From CAYFPS01 sp964345075 (lineage in GTDB: Bacteria; CAIWAD01), in the NCBI GenBank assembly GCA_964345075.1, contig CAYFPS010000009.1:1-64000 (forward strand): a stretch of DNA of 64,000 nucleotides, given 5' to 3'. A program made the translations under genes and the position numbers. Below, piece by piece: positions 42,994 to 50,734 of this stretch. The notes below the pieces were generated by a model that was not told where the DNA came from, made no database searches, and saw nothing but the letters and a program-made list of their open reading frames with translations. How positions within the stretch are numbered: the stretch's first letter is position 1; each line of letters starts with the position of its first letter.

Positions 42994-43605
42994 TCAGCGT
43001 GCCTTTAGCGAAAGCAACTGGGCAAAGACCGCCTGCGTCAGTCGTTCGGCCCGCTCGGAGCGTGGGCAATCGGCAAGCTGCGCCTCCAGCTGATCCCAGC
43101 GAATCACGGGACCAAAGCGCAGTTTCAATCGGGGGCGACCAAAGAGAAAGCCCGGGCGATGGCGAGTGCCGTCAATCAAAATCGGCAAGACATCCACCTG
43201 CGCCATGGCCAGAATCATGCCCAGGCCGTGGCGGGGTCTTCCCAGTTCGCCTGTTTTTGAGCGCGTACCTTCGGGAAAAACCACCAGGTCTTCTCCGGCA
43301 TCCAGCAGCCCGCGAATCTCTTTCAAGGCCGTACGATCAACCCCGGCACGGTCGATGGGTATCGCGTTGAAGTGCCGGATGACGCTCGCCAGAAAGGGCT
43401 GCTCAAAGAGCTGTTTCTTGGCTACGAAGTGCATTTCGCGGGGATGAAAAGCACCAATCAAGGGGGGATCCAGATTGCTCTGGTGGTTGGCGGCAATCAG
43501 AACCGGTCCAGCGGGAAGCTCAGACAGGGGGCTGATTTCAAGCCGGTAAGTGGCCCGGAACGCAAGGCGCAGGAAAAAGGCGGCCAGCCTGTAGCTGAAC
43601 CTCAT
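42994..43605 (-). CDS. plsC: 1-acyl-sn-glycerol-3-phosphate acyltransferase
   Basis: This membrane-associated enzyme adds the second acyl chain in phosphatidic acid synthesis, completing the PlsY step encoded at the left of the window. The catalytic motif NHQSNLDPP (NHx4D, about residues 39-47) and the FPEGTRSKTG motif (about 115-124) are present. Length is 203 residues, at the short end of the family. The ATG overlaps the cmk stop as ATGA. Confidence 0.9.
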   Translation of the reverse strand: MRFSYRLAAFFLRLAFRATYRLEISPLSELPAGPVLIAANHQSNLDPPLIGAFHPREMHFVAKKQLFEQPFLASVIRHFNAIPIDRAGVDRTALKEIRGLLDAGEDLVVFPEGTRSKTGELGRPRHGLGMILAMAQVDVLPILIDGTRHRPGFLFGRPRLKLRFGPVIRWDQLEAQLADCPRSERAERLTQAVFAQLLSLKAR

Positions 43606-44273
43606 GCGCCTGGATCCTTTGCCAAACCGGCCCGAACCGCATCCACAATGACCGCGATCTGGCTCTCCATGGTGTGCGGGCCCGTGTCCACCGCCAGGGC
43701 GTCCTGCGCCTGAAGCAGCGGACCGACCTCGCGGCTGCGATCGCTTTCGTCACGGGCGGCAAGCTCGCGAATCAGATCATCCAGCCGATGGCTTTCACCA
43801 CGGGCTTCCAGCTCTTTCTGTCGCCGCAGGGCACGCAGCTCAAGATCGGCCGTGAGAAAAAACTTGAAGCGCGCATGGGGAAAGACAACGGTTCCGATAT
43901 CCCGTCCGTCTACAACACTGGATTCCAGGCTGCCCAGGCGGCGCTGCTCGCGCACCATCCATTCCCGCACGGCAGGCAGGGCGCAAACTGGGCCCATGCT
44001 GACGGAAATGCGGTTTTCACGAATTTCGGCACTGATATCGCGATCCCCCAGAAAGAGGCGATCGCCTTCAACGGTCAGTTCAAACTCCGGAAGCAGCTCT
44101 TCGATGGCCGGCCCGTCTTCCGGCGCGATGCCCGATTCTAGCACATGCAGAGTGAGCGCCCGATACATGGCACCCGTGTCCAGATAGCGAATTCCCAGAG
44201 CAGCCGCCACGCCTCGGGCAGTGGTGGACTTGCCGCTGGCCGCCGGGCCGTCAATCGCAACCTGATAGATCAC
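43602..44273 (-). CDS. cmk: cytidylate kinase
   Basis: Cytidylate kinase phosphorylates CMP and dCMP using ATP. The 223-residue protein starts with the P-loop AIDGPAASGKST (about residues 6-17), then YLDTGAMYRALT, VVDGRDIGTVVFP and DLELRALRRQKEL, all typical of Cmk. It overlaps rluB and plsC on both sides by four bases and belongs to the conserved scpA-scpB-rluB-cmk run. Confidence 0.95.
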   Translation of the reverse strand: MIYQVAIDGPAASGKSTTARGVAAALGIRYLDTGAMYRALTLHVLESGIAPEDGPAIEELLPEFELTVEGDRLFLGDRDISAEIRENRISVSMGPVCALPAVREWMVREQRRLGSLESSVVDGRDIGTVVFPHARFKFFLTADLELRALRRQKELEARGESHRLDDLIRELAARDESDRSREVGPLLQAQDALAVDTGPHTMESQIAVIVDAVRAGLAKDPGA

Positions 44274-45037
44274 CTGCCCGGCTTCTCCACTGACTTCTCC
44301 GCAGGTTTTTCAGCTGGCTGAACGGCGCTGCGCAGCAGGTCGATTTCCTTCTTCTCCAGAAAACGCCACTCGCCCGCGCCAAGCTTGCCCAGTTCCAGCG
44401 GGCCGATTTTCCGGCGCTTGAGCAGCTGCACCTTGAAGCCCAGAATGGACATCATGCGGCGAATCTGCCGATTGCGGCCTTCGCGTAACACAATTTTGTA
44501 GCGGGGCCGGGCCGTGGCGCGACCAATCCGCTCAATTTCGCAGGGCAGGGTCTTCTTGCCATCAAGCTTCATGCCGCGGGCAAAGCGCTCCAGCTGCTCG
44601 TCGCTTAAATCGCCGTTGGTCAGAACGATGTATTCCTTGGGAACGTGATGACGGGGATGGGTCAGCAAGTTGAGCAGATCGCCATCGTTGGTCAAAAGAA
44701 GGGCTCCCGCGCTGTCTGCATCCAGCCTCCCGACAGGCACCACCCGCTCGGGAATGTCGATCAGATCCATCACCGTTTTGCGGCGCTTTTCATCGCGGGC
44801 TGTGCAGATGATGCCGCGGGGCTTGTTCATCAAGAGCACGACCGTGCGCTGCAGGAGCCTGAGGCGCTTGCCTTCCACCACCACGCGATCCTGCTCCGGA
44901 TCGATGCTCAGGCCCGGTTTGATGATGATCTCGCCATTGACGCTGACGCGACCTTCTTCAATCAGCTCGTCGGCGCGGCGACGACTGCAATGTCCGCTTG
45001 TCGCGATAAAGCGGTTGAGGCGCATGCCTTCAGCCAT
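44270..45037 (-). CDS. rluB: rRNA pseudouridine synthase, RsuA/RluB family
   Basis: An N-terminal S4 RNA-binding domain (MRLNRFIATSGHCSRRRADELI, about residues 5-60) precedes the synthase domain with LLMNKPRGIICT and the catalytic aspartate in VGRLDADSAGALLLTNDG. The ATG at 45037 is preferred because it lies just inside the scpB end and starts the S4 domain normally; twelve earlier codons are hydrophobic filler. The subfamily (RluB rather than RsuA or RluE) is inferred from the neighbours scpA-scpB. Confidence 0.9.
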   Translation of the reverse strand: MAEGMRLNRFIATSGHCSRRRADELIEEGRVSVNGEIIIKPGLSIDPEQDRVVVEGKRLRLLQRTVVLLMNKPRGIICTARDEKRRKTVMDLIDIPERVVPVGRLDADSAGALLLTNDGDLLNLLTHPRHHVPKEYIVLTNGDLSDEQLERFARGMKLDGKKTLPCEIERIGRATARPRYKIVLREGRNRQIRRMMSILGFKVQLLKRRKIGPLELGKLGAGEWRFLEKKEIDLLRSAVQPAEKPAEKSVEKPGR

Positions 45038-45875
45038 TGAGTTCTTCTTCCAAACCTGAATCATCACCATCAAGGGGATGATTGTTCTCAGTCATTTCAT
45101 TCTCGTCCGCGCCAGTTGATTCATCCTTCGGCGCGGCCTCCTGGCTGATGGACAGCTCCTGGCCCTCCTCCGCCTCCAGCTGAACTTCCGGGGCGGGCTG
45201 CTCGGGTCTGCGCTCGGCAAGGACATCGGGCGGTAGGCTCTCCTGATCCGCCTCGCGCAGACCTTTAAGCCATTCGTCCACTTCCTTGCGCCGCGGCAGG
45301 GCTTTCAGATCGTCCAGCCCGAAGGCTTCCAGAAAGGCGCGGGTCGTCCGGTAAAGCAGCGGCCGGCCAACGGAATCGGAGCGGCCCGTGACCTGGATCA
45401 GATCGCGCTCCAGCAGTGTACGCACCACGCCATCGGCCTTGACACCCCGAACCTGTTCCACATCGGCCTTGGTGACCGGCTGACGATAGGCGATAACGGC
45501 CAGTGTTTCCAGCGCGGCGCGGGAAAGTCTGGGACGAACCATTTCCTTCAGGAGCGTCGAGAGTAGCCCTCCGTAGCGGCGGCGCGTGATCATCTGCCAA
45601 CCGCCAGCCAGACGGACGAGCTCGAAACTGCGTCCCTGGTCTTCATAATCCTGATTGAGCGCTTCGATGCAGGCTGTAACCTGATCCGGCTCCCAACCCA
45701 GCTTTTCGGAAATGCGTCCCGTATCCAGCGGATCGGGGCTGGCGAAAATCAGGGCTTCCACCAGATCCCGGCGATCCTCGTGGAGGGGATCCGTGGCGTC
45801 AAACAAATGATTGGCTGCGCTGCTTTCCACAGGCGCAGCTTCCTCGAACAGGTCTTCCTTGTGCTCGTCCAGCAT
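45030..45875 (-). CDS. scpB: segregation and condensation protein B
   Basis: ScpB is a winged-helix partner of the SMC-ScpA condensin complex. Two winged-helix domains are visible (VEALIFASPDPLDTGRISEKL and ETLAVIAYRQPVTKADVEQVRGVKADGVVRTLLERDLI), followed by GRPLLYRTTRAFLEAFGL. The C-terminal about 90 residues are acidic and of low complexity, longer than in many homologues. It overlaps scpA as TGATG and rluB by eight bases. Confidence 0.94.
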   Translation of the reverse strand: MLDEHKEDLFEEAAPVESSAANHLFDATDPLHEDRRDLVEALIFASPDPLDTGRISEKLGWEPDQVTACIEALNQDYEDQGRSFELVRLAGGWQMITRRRYGGLLSTLLKEMVRPRLSRAALETLAVIAYRQPVTKADVEQVRGVKADGVVRTLLERDLIQVTGRSDSVGRPLLYRTTRAFLEAFGLDDLKALPRRKEVDEWLKGLREADQESLPPDVLAERRPEQPAPEVQLEAEEGQELSISQEAAPKDESTGADENEMTENNHPLDGDDSGLEEELNG

Positions 45876-46651
45876 CAGGCAAGGTCCCTCAAATCACGCA
45901 GGCAGTCTTCCATGCGCTGCGGGTGAAATATCCAGATCTGCTCGCCCGATCCGGTCTGCCGGGCCAGCACATGACGACCACGCACCAGATCCAGCATGGC
46001 CAGAAAACTGACCACCATTTCCGGCTTGTCCATTTGGGTGCCGCCGGCCTTGAAGAGTGGAAAGACCTGACGGTCCTGGGCCACAGCCTTAAGCATCTGG
46101 CCCTGCTCTTCTACGGTAATGGGAAAGAGCTCGACTTCGTGATGGCGCGGGCGTTGGGGTCTGGAACTTTGCTCGAACCAGGCCAGCGCGAGATCAAACA
46201 AGGTGACGGGCCCGATGCCCTCATCGCGCACCTGCGGATCCACCCAGTCCAGATCGTGAAAACGGCGACGGAAGCGGTCGCGGTTGCGCCCTTCCAGGCT
46301 TTCCAGCTCCTGGCTGATCTCCCGGAACTGCTGATATTCGAGCAGCTTGCGAACCAGCTCCTGCCGGGGATCTTCAAGGGCTTCGTCTTCCGATTGCTCC
46401 CGGGGCAGCAACATGCGCGCCTTGATCTGCAGCAGCGTGGCCGACATCAGGATGTAATCCCCAGCCTGCTCCAGATCGACCGTGCCGATTTCGTTCATCC
46501 ACGCCTGATACTGGCCCGTGATTTCCGCGATGGGAATATCCCAGATATCCAGCTCACTTTCGCGAATGAGGAAGAGCAGCAGGTCCAGCGGACCTTCAAA
46601 ATCCCTTAAGCGAAAGCGCAGATGCAGCGGCTGTTGAGCAATGCTTGGCAT
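45875..46651 (-). CDS. scpA: segregation and condensation protein A
   Basis: ScpA is the kleisin that bridges SMC heads for chromosome compaction. The N-terminus FRLRDFEGPLDLLLFLIRESELDIWDIPI is the family signature. SATLLQIKARMLLP follows at about residue 85, then a helical middle and a C-terminal winged helix (VVSFLAMLDLVRGRHVLARQ). The ATG at 46651 is chosen as it removes ten non-conserved residues. It leads the run scpA-scpB-rluB-cmk-plsC; its promoter must lie in the 200-base gap that it shares with the divergent small gene at 46859. Confidence 0.94.
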   Translation of the reverse strand: MPSIAQQPLHLRFRLRDFEGPLDLLLFLIRESELDIWDIPIAEITGQYQAWMNEIGTVDLEQAGDYILMSATLLQIKARMLLPREQSEDEALEDPRQELVRKLLEYQQFREISQELESLEGRNRDRFRRRFHDLDWVDPQVRDEGIGPVTLFDLALAWFEQSSRPQRPRHHEVELFPITVEEQGQMLKAVAQDRQVFPLFKAGGTQMDKPEMVVSFLAMLDLVRGRHVLARQTGSGEQIWIFHPQRMEDCLRDLRDLA

Positions 46652-46805
46652 TCGACCAAGGTAACAAAGGCGACCCATCAAATGGATGGAGATTGCCCTG
46701 GTTTATTTCAACCAGATTGCAGCGTCTGACACAGTCTGGTTTTTGCACACTATTCACTTTTTTGATTTTTCAAAGCAGCGTATTCACATCATGTCGAGTT
46801 TTGAC

Positions 46806-46822
46806 TTGGCACGCTTCCTGCA
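46806..46822 (+). promoter_or_regulatory. sigma54 (RpoN) promoter
   Basis: TTGGCACGCTTCCTGCA agrees with the RpoN consensus (TGGCACG and TTGCA) at all but one position, with GG and GC twelve bases apart. Expected start is near 46832, 27 bases before the ATG of the small gene. Upstream, TATTCAC occurs twice and an ACCAGA/TCTGGT inverted repeat is present; they may be activator sites. Confidence 0.75.
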
Positions 46823-46858
46823 CTGTCCTTTCCTGAAAACAGAAAGGATCCCCCTGCG

Positions 46859-47023
46859 ATGAAATGGTATCTGCTTCAGCCTGAAAAAAAGACCAGCGAT
46901 CTGGACGCAATTGTGGATGAAAGGGAAGTGACAATCGGAATCAAGGATCTGATTTCCGCCCTGTCCCAGATGGGCTTTCTGGTAACGGTCGCCTGGCTGG
47001 TTCTACTCTTCGGAGTTGTCTAA
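46859..47023 (+). CDS. small membrane protein of 54 residues under a sigma54 promoter
   Basis: The frame starts MKWYLLQPEKKTSDLDAI and ends with one membrane helix (MGFLVTVAWLVLLFGVV). AAAGGA lies ten bases before the ATG. The support is the near-perfect RpoN promoter at the right distance, the good ribosome site and the sensible topology: a charged 35-residue cytoplasmic part and a C-terminal anchor. It overlaps the 3' end of the permease gene on the other strand by 21 bases. No family is recognised. It may modulate a membrane complex, as small RpoN-dependent stress proteins do elsewhere; this is inference. Confidence 0.62.
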   Translation: MKWYLLQPEKKTSDLDAIVDEREVTIGIKDLISALSQMGFLVTVAWLVLLFGVV

Positions 47024-48259
47024 TGAAGCGGAATAGCCTGCTTCGATGACTTTCTGACGAATCTCCTCTACGCGAGTCCGGCTTGGCGTCCCCCCGCTCA
47101 GCCGGATTTTCGCTCTGCCCCCGCCCAGATCAACATCAACATCGACGACGTCGCCCTCGGCTTCAAGACAGTTCCTGACCCTTGCAGCACAGTGTGTGCA
47201 GGTCATGCCCTCTACTCGCAGGCTGAACTCATCAGCGGCCTTCTTCTGGCTGTGAGGCCGGTAGCGCTGAATGTACCAGCCGGCCAGCATCAGCAACATC
47301 AGGGCAAGACTGGCCCAGCGCCACCAGGCAACGCCCTCGGCATGATCGTGCATGTGATGGGCCATGGAAGCGGCATCACCATTCAGCATGGCGGAAAGCA
47401 CAATGCCGGCCAGCAAGGATGTTCCCGCGATTGAAGCGGTATAGACCAGAAGCGCCCGCATGCCCAGACTACCCTTGAGCAGGGTCATTGTCACCAGATT
47501 TGTGGCAGGTCCGGTAAGCAGGAAAACCAGCGCCGCTCCGGGGTCAAGGCCTTTCATGACAAGAGCTGCGGCAATCGGTGTAGAGGCCGTGGCGCAGACG
47601 TACATGGGTATGCCGATGACCATCATCACCAGCATGCTCAAGAGCGGCTGATCATGACTGACCGTCCGCAGCAGGTCTTCCGGCACGACGAGCAGAATGA
47701 GGGCTGCCAGCATAAGCCCCGTTACCAGATTGGGGGCCAGACCGCCAAAGAGCTCCCAGACATGGTCCAGAAAGTCCTTGAACCAGTTTCCGCTTCTGAT
47801 TTCGGTGCCATTGGCGCTCTGCTTGCCATCCAGGGATTGCTTTTCCTTGACGCTCTTCAAGAGGCCGCCAGCAACAATGGCTGTCACAAAGGAAGCGATA
47901 ATGCGGACCATGGCGAAGACCGGCCCCAGCAGCCCGTGGGTCAGGAGCCAGGAGTCCGCGCCAATCTGCGGTGCGGCCACCAGAAAGGAAACGCTGGGCC
48001 CGGCAGCCGCGCCTTTGCGCCTTAGGGAGGCCACAACAGGAACCACACTGCAGCTGCAAAGTGGCAGGGGAATGGCGAAGAGCGTGCCCTTCAATATGGA
48101 CGTCCAGCTGGAATCGCCCAGATGCCTGAGTACCTGCTTTTCGCTGACGAACAGGTGAAGAATTCCCGCAATGGCCAGTCCAAGCAGCAGCAAGGGAGCG
48201 ATCTCAAGCGAAAGCTCCAGAAGCGAGCTGAAAAAGGAATAAAAAAGGGCACCGTTCAT
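47003..48259 (-). CDS. permease with C-terminal heavy-metal-associated domain
   Basis: This inner-membrane protein of the DUF318/ArsP-like permease family has the signature PLPLCSCSVVPVVASLRRKGA with paired cysteines (about residues 59-79) and about eight to ten membrane helices. A cytoplasmic HMA domain at about 345-415 carries the metal motif GMTCTHC. This combination matches permeases described as copper/zinc efflux transporters (SO_0444-like). It stands alone between the sigma54-driven small gene and the ECF operon, with cutC about 6 kb away. The transported ion is not certain. Confidence 0.82.
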   Translation of the reverse strand: MNGALFYSFFSSLLELSLEIAPLLLLGLAIAGILHLFVSEKQVLRHLGDSSWTSILKGTLFAIPLPLCSCSVVPVVASLRRKGAAAGPSVSFLVAAPQIGADSWLLTHGLLGPVFAMVRIIASFVTAIVAGGLLKSVKEKQSLDGKQSANGTEIRSGNWFKDFLDHVWELFGGLAPNLVTGLMLAALILLVVPEDLLRTVSHDQPLLSMLVMMVIGIPMYVCATASTPIAAALVMKGLDPGAALVFLLTGPATNLVTMTLLKGSLGMRALLVYTASIAGTSLLAGIVLSAMLNGDAASMAHHMHDHAEGVAWWRWASLALMLLMLAGWYIQRYRPHSQKKAADEFSLRVEGMTCTHCAARVRNCLEAEGDVVDVDVDLGGGRAKIRLSGGTPSRTRVEEIRQKVIEAGYSASLDNSEE

Positions 48260-48310
48260 AGGTGCCCAAAGTAGAAAAGTTTTTTTCTTGGATGAACGAA
48301 GATCAACCGC

Positions 48311-49192
48311 TCAGCGGGATTCGATCCACTCCATATCCACCGAACCCATGCCGACGGACATCTGAAAGAAGATGTTGCGATCGCCTTCCTGCCAGTCTGC
48401 CGAGTACCAGGTATCGCTGCTGGTCCGCTCCAGCCGATCGAATTCATGATTCGAGAGGAAGCTGTCTTCGTGTCGAACCTTTACGCCCGCCCCTTCAGGC
48501 ACGCGCAGGGAAATACTGCCCATGCCCACATCCAGCTCGACATTCATGTTTCGCTTCAGCTCACCCTGAAAATCCAGCAAGGCCGACCCCAGTCCACCGG
48601 CAAAGGAGAAATTGTCGGCCATCAGGTTTCCCAGGCCGCGCACTTCCATCGAGCCCAGTCCGGAGGCGAGTTCAATGCTGCGTGCTTCAATGCGGGTGGG
48701 CTTGGCAAAGGAGAGTTCCACATCGCTCAGGCCCGTGGCAAAGGAAAGCTCTTCCAACTTGAGGCCGCCAAACTCCGCTTTGCCCGAACCCAGACCGAAC
48801 TCCACCAGCAAATCTACTGGCACTTCACGGCTAATGCTGACCTTCCAGGCACTGCGAATGGCGTCCTGCCCATCATCGTTATCAAAGATTGAAAAGGAAA
48901 AGCCCTTGTCGTTGTCGGAACGAAGCACCAAGTGGACTTCACCGTTGCTGCGATCCAGATCGACGCTGGGGGCCGCCGCATCATCCTTCAGCAGGATTTC
49001 ATAGCGAACCAGCGGTTCGCCATCATGGGCCAGCAGTTCCAGGTCCGCGGCTCCAACTTTCAGCTCGAGATCCAATCGGGTCGCGCCCTTAAGCGGGACA
49101 TCCTCGCGCAGGGCTTCCGCAGCTGTCAGGCAGGCCGGCAACAGAAGGAACAGGCTCAGGCAGGAGATGAGATGTTTGGCGGGGATTCTCAT
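48311..49192 (-). CDS. exported toastrack (LiaF/DUF2154-like) protein
   Basis: The signal peptide (MRIPAKHLISCLSLFLLLPACLTA) includes a possible lipobox. The mature part is a right-handed beta repeat built on alternating short strands (LDLELKVGAADLELLAHDG, VEFGLGSGKAEFGGL, IELASGLGSMEVRGL, VELDVGMGSISLRVPEGAGVKV). The last matches the cell-wall-active antibiotic response (LiaF C-terminal) or DUF4097-type toastrack fold. It is the last gene of an operon with an ECF sigma factor, anti-sigma factor and a bactofilin-like barrel, suggesting an envelope-stress role. Confidence 0.7.
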   Translation of the reverse strand: MRIPAKHLISCLSLFLLLPACLTAAEALREDVPLKGATRLDLELKVGAADLELLAHDGEPLVRYEILLKDDAAAPSVDLDRSNGEVHLVLRSDNDKGFSFSIFDNDDGQDAIRSAWKVSISREVPVDLLVEFGLGSGKAEFGGLKLEELSFATGLSDVELSFAKPTRIEARSIELASGLGSMEVRGLGNLMADNFSFAGGLGSALLDFQGELKRNMNVELDVGMGSISLRVPEGAGVKVRHEDSFLSNHEFDRLERTSSDTWYSADWQEGDRNIFFQMSVGMGSVDMEWIESR

Positions 49193-49204
49193 GATTTGTT
49201 CCTC

Positions 49205-50725
49205 CTAGAAATCCAGGTCCAGACGAAACTGCATGCGCCAGTCCGCCTGGCCGGAATCGGTTCGACGAAAGAGGCCGAACTCCCAGTCACGGTCGCTGTC
49301 ACCCACGCCCAAACCGACATCGGCCTGCAGGTCGCTTGTTTCCAGATCGGACCATTCCTGATTGAAAACGGTGCCGGCATTGGCCATCAGCAGAAGATCC
49401 AGATCGTCCAGCGGCCAGAAGTGCAGGGCCTTGGCCGAAATCCGATTTTTCAGCTGGGCCAGCACCATGCGATCGCCGCCCAGCAATTCACCCTGATCAT
49501 CCATCAGGCTGCTCGAAATTCGGTCCGCAATGTCGCCGTCATTCATGCCGTCAATGGCTTTTGGACGATAGCCCGGAAGCGTGCCGGGGCCGCCCAGACG
49601 AAAGCGCCAGGGTTCGGGAGCCTGGCCGTCCACATCCCCGGCCAGCAGACGCAGGCCGACTTCTTCAAAGTCCCTGCTGCCAATCGGCAGATTGAGTTCA
49701 ATGCGAGCAAGCCAGCGGCGATAATCCCAGGGCTCATCGTCTGTGGTGAAGTTCTCTTCCAGCTGCAGACCGACAGCCAGATTCTTCTTTGATCCGCTTT
49801 TGCCCAGCTTGTAGTCAAGGGCGTAGCGAAGGCCTTCGTTGCTGCCCTCGGCAAAGCCCAGAGAACTCGAGTTCAGGTTGTCGCGATAGGGGCGATCAAT
49901 CGGTGACCAGTTCCATTCTGTCGTCTTCTCAAGCGGGCCGTAGCTTTCCCTGAACCAGCCAGCGCTTAGATGCAGCTTGTTATCCAGCAGGAAAGCGCCC
50001 AGTTCCACCATGCCACCCTGGCTGTCATACCAGTCAAAAAAGTCCTGCTTGAGCAGCCAGCCAGCCACCGAATTCTCGCCGGAATCCAGCATCCAGCGGT
50101 CCTGGCTTTCCGTCTGGCGATGCATGCCCAGTCCGACATAAATTCCGGGCTTTTCCCAGAGACTCTTGCGCAGCTTCAGATTCCATTCCGGGCGCTTCTG
50201 ACCAAAGGCCCAGCCAGCGTTTCCAGTCAAGTCAAAAAGCCTGCCCCGCATGGCTTCCTTGTCGGAAGCGAAGCTCAAGCCCCACTTCAAGCCGGCAACA
50301 CGATTGAAGGAAACCAGCATTTCAATATCGCTGCCATCATGCTTGCTTGACGTGCTTTTGCCATCGGCCTCCACTTCAGCGTCATCGCTGAAAGCAAAGG
50401 GGCCTGAATCACCTTCTCCCGCAGCTGCCTTGACTTCCTTGTGGGAAATGCGTCCGGCGACCTGATCCGGATGGTGTATCACAAGCTCGCCCTGCATGAC
50501 AACCAGGTCACCCCCGACCCGCGCGCCTTCTTCCAGCGTACAGTCGCCAAAGATGACGGCGACATTGCCTTCCACTTCACCCTTCAAAAGGAGATCGCCC
50601 TTGTAGATGCTGAGGTCACCCTCAACCACTTCGTCTTCGGCGATCACGATGTTCTTCAGGAAATGACTTTGGGCTGCAAATAGCTGGGGGGTAATCAGGA
50701 GTAGGGCCAGAACCAGTGTTTTCAT
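49205..50725 (-). CDS. bactofilin-like repeat fused to an outer-membrane barrel
   Basis: After a signal peptide (residues 1-17), residues about 25-95 form a polymer-forming (bactofilin-like) beta-helix: VVEGDLSIYKGDLLLKGEVE, then GNVAVIFGDCTLEEGARVGG and DLVVMQGELVIH. A charged linker leads into about 370 residues of alternating strands with LRFRLGGPGTLPGYRPK-like wording near 380 and a final DLDF, as in outer-membrane barrels of the BamA/ShlB surface-antigen type. It lies between the anti-sigma factor and the toastrack gene with 9-12 base gaps. Placing a normally cytoplasmic bactofilin fold in the periplasm next to a barrel is unusual. Confidence 0.7.
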   Translation of the reverse strand: MKTLVLALLLITPQLFAAQSHFLKNIVIAEDEVVEGDLSIYKGDLLLKGEVEGNVAVIFGDCTLEEGARVGGDLVVMQGELVIHHPDQVAGRISHKEVKAAAGEGDSGPFAFSDDAEVEADGKSTSSKHDGSDIEMLVSFNRVAGLKWGLSFASDKEAMRGRLFDLTGNAGWAFGQKRPEWNLKLRKSLWEKPGIYVGLGMHRQTESQDRWMLDSGENSVAGWLLKQDFFDWYDSQGGMVELGAFLLDNKLHLSAGWFRESYGPLEKTTEWNWSPIDRPYRDNLNSSSLGFAEGSNEGLRYALDYKLGKSGSKKNLAVGLQLEENFTTDDEPWDYRRWLARIELNLPIGSRDFEEVGLRLLAGDVDGQAPEPWRFRLGGPGTLPGYRPKAIDGMNDGDIADRISSSLMDDQGELLGGDRMVLAQLKNRISAKALHFWPLDDLDLLLMANAGTVFNQEWSDLETSDLQADVGLGVGDSDRDWEFGLFRRTDSGQADWRMQFRLDLDF

Positions 50726-50734
50726 TGCTTGCTC

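Larger units (their letters stand above)
701..50482. repeat. dispersed octamer GTGATACA (27 copies counted by eye)
   Basis: Plus-strand copies start at 1521, 3602, 5590, 6123, 7509, 9855, 13825, 14077, 17048, 26426, 32590, 34951, 36350, 37150, 37947, 38622, 42576 and 42903. Minus-strand copies (seen as TGTATCAC) start at 701, 3223, 4506, 13962, 15243, 24055, 31538, 42538 and 50475. The base before is C or T in all but one. Random expectation at this base composition is about one copy. All but 17048 lie inside genes, read in several frames (RDT, VSR/VSQ, VYH, VIQ) and with codons otherwise uncommon here. Confidence 0.8.
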
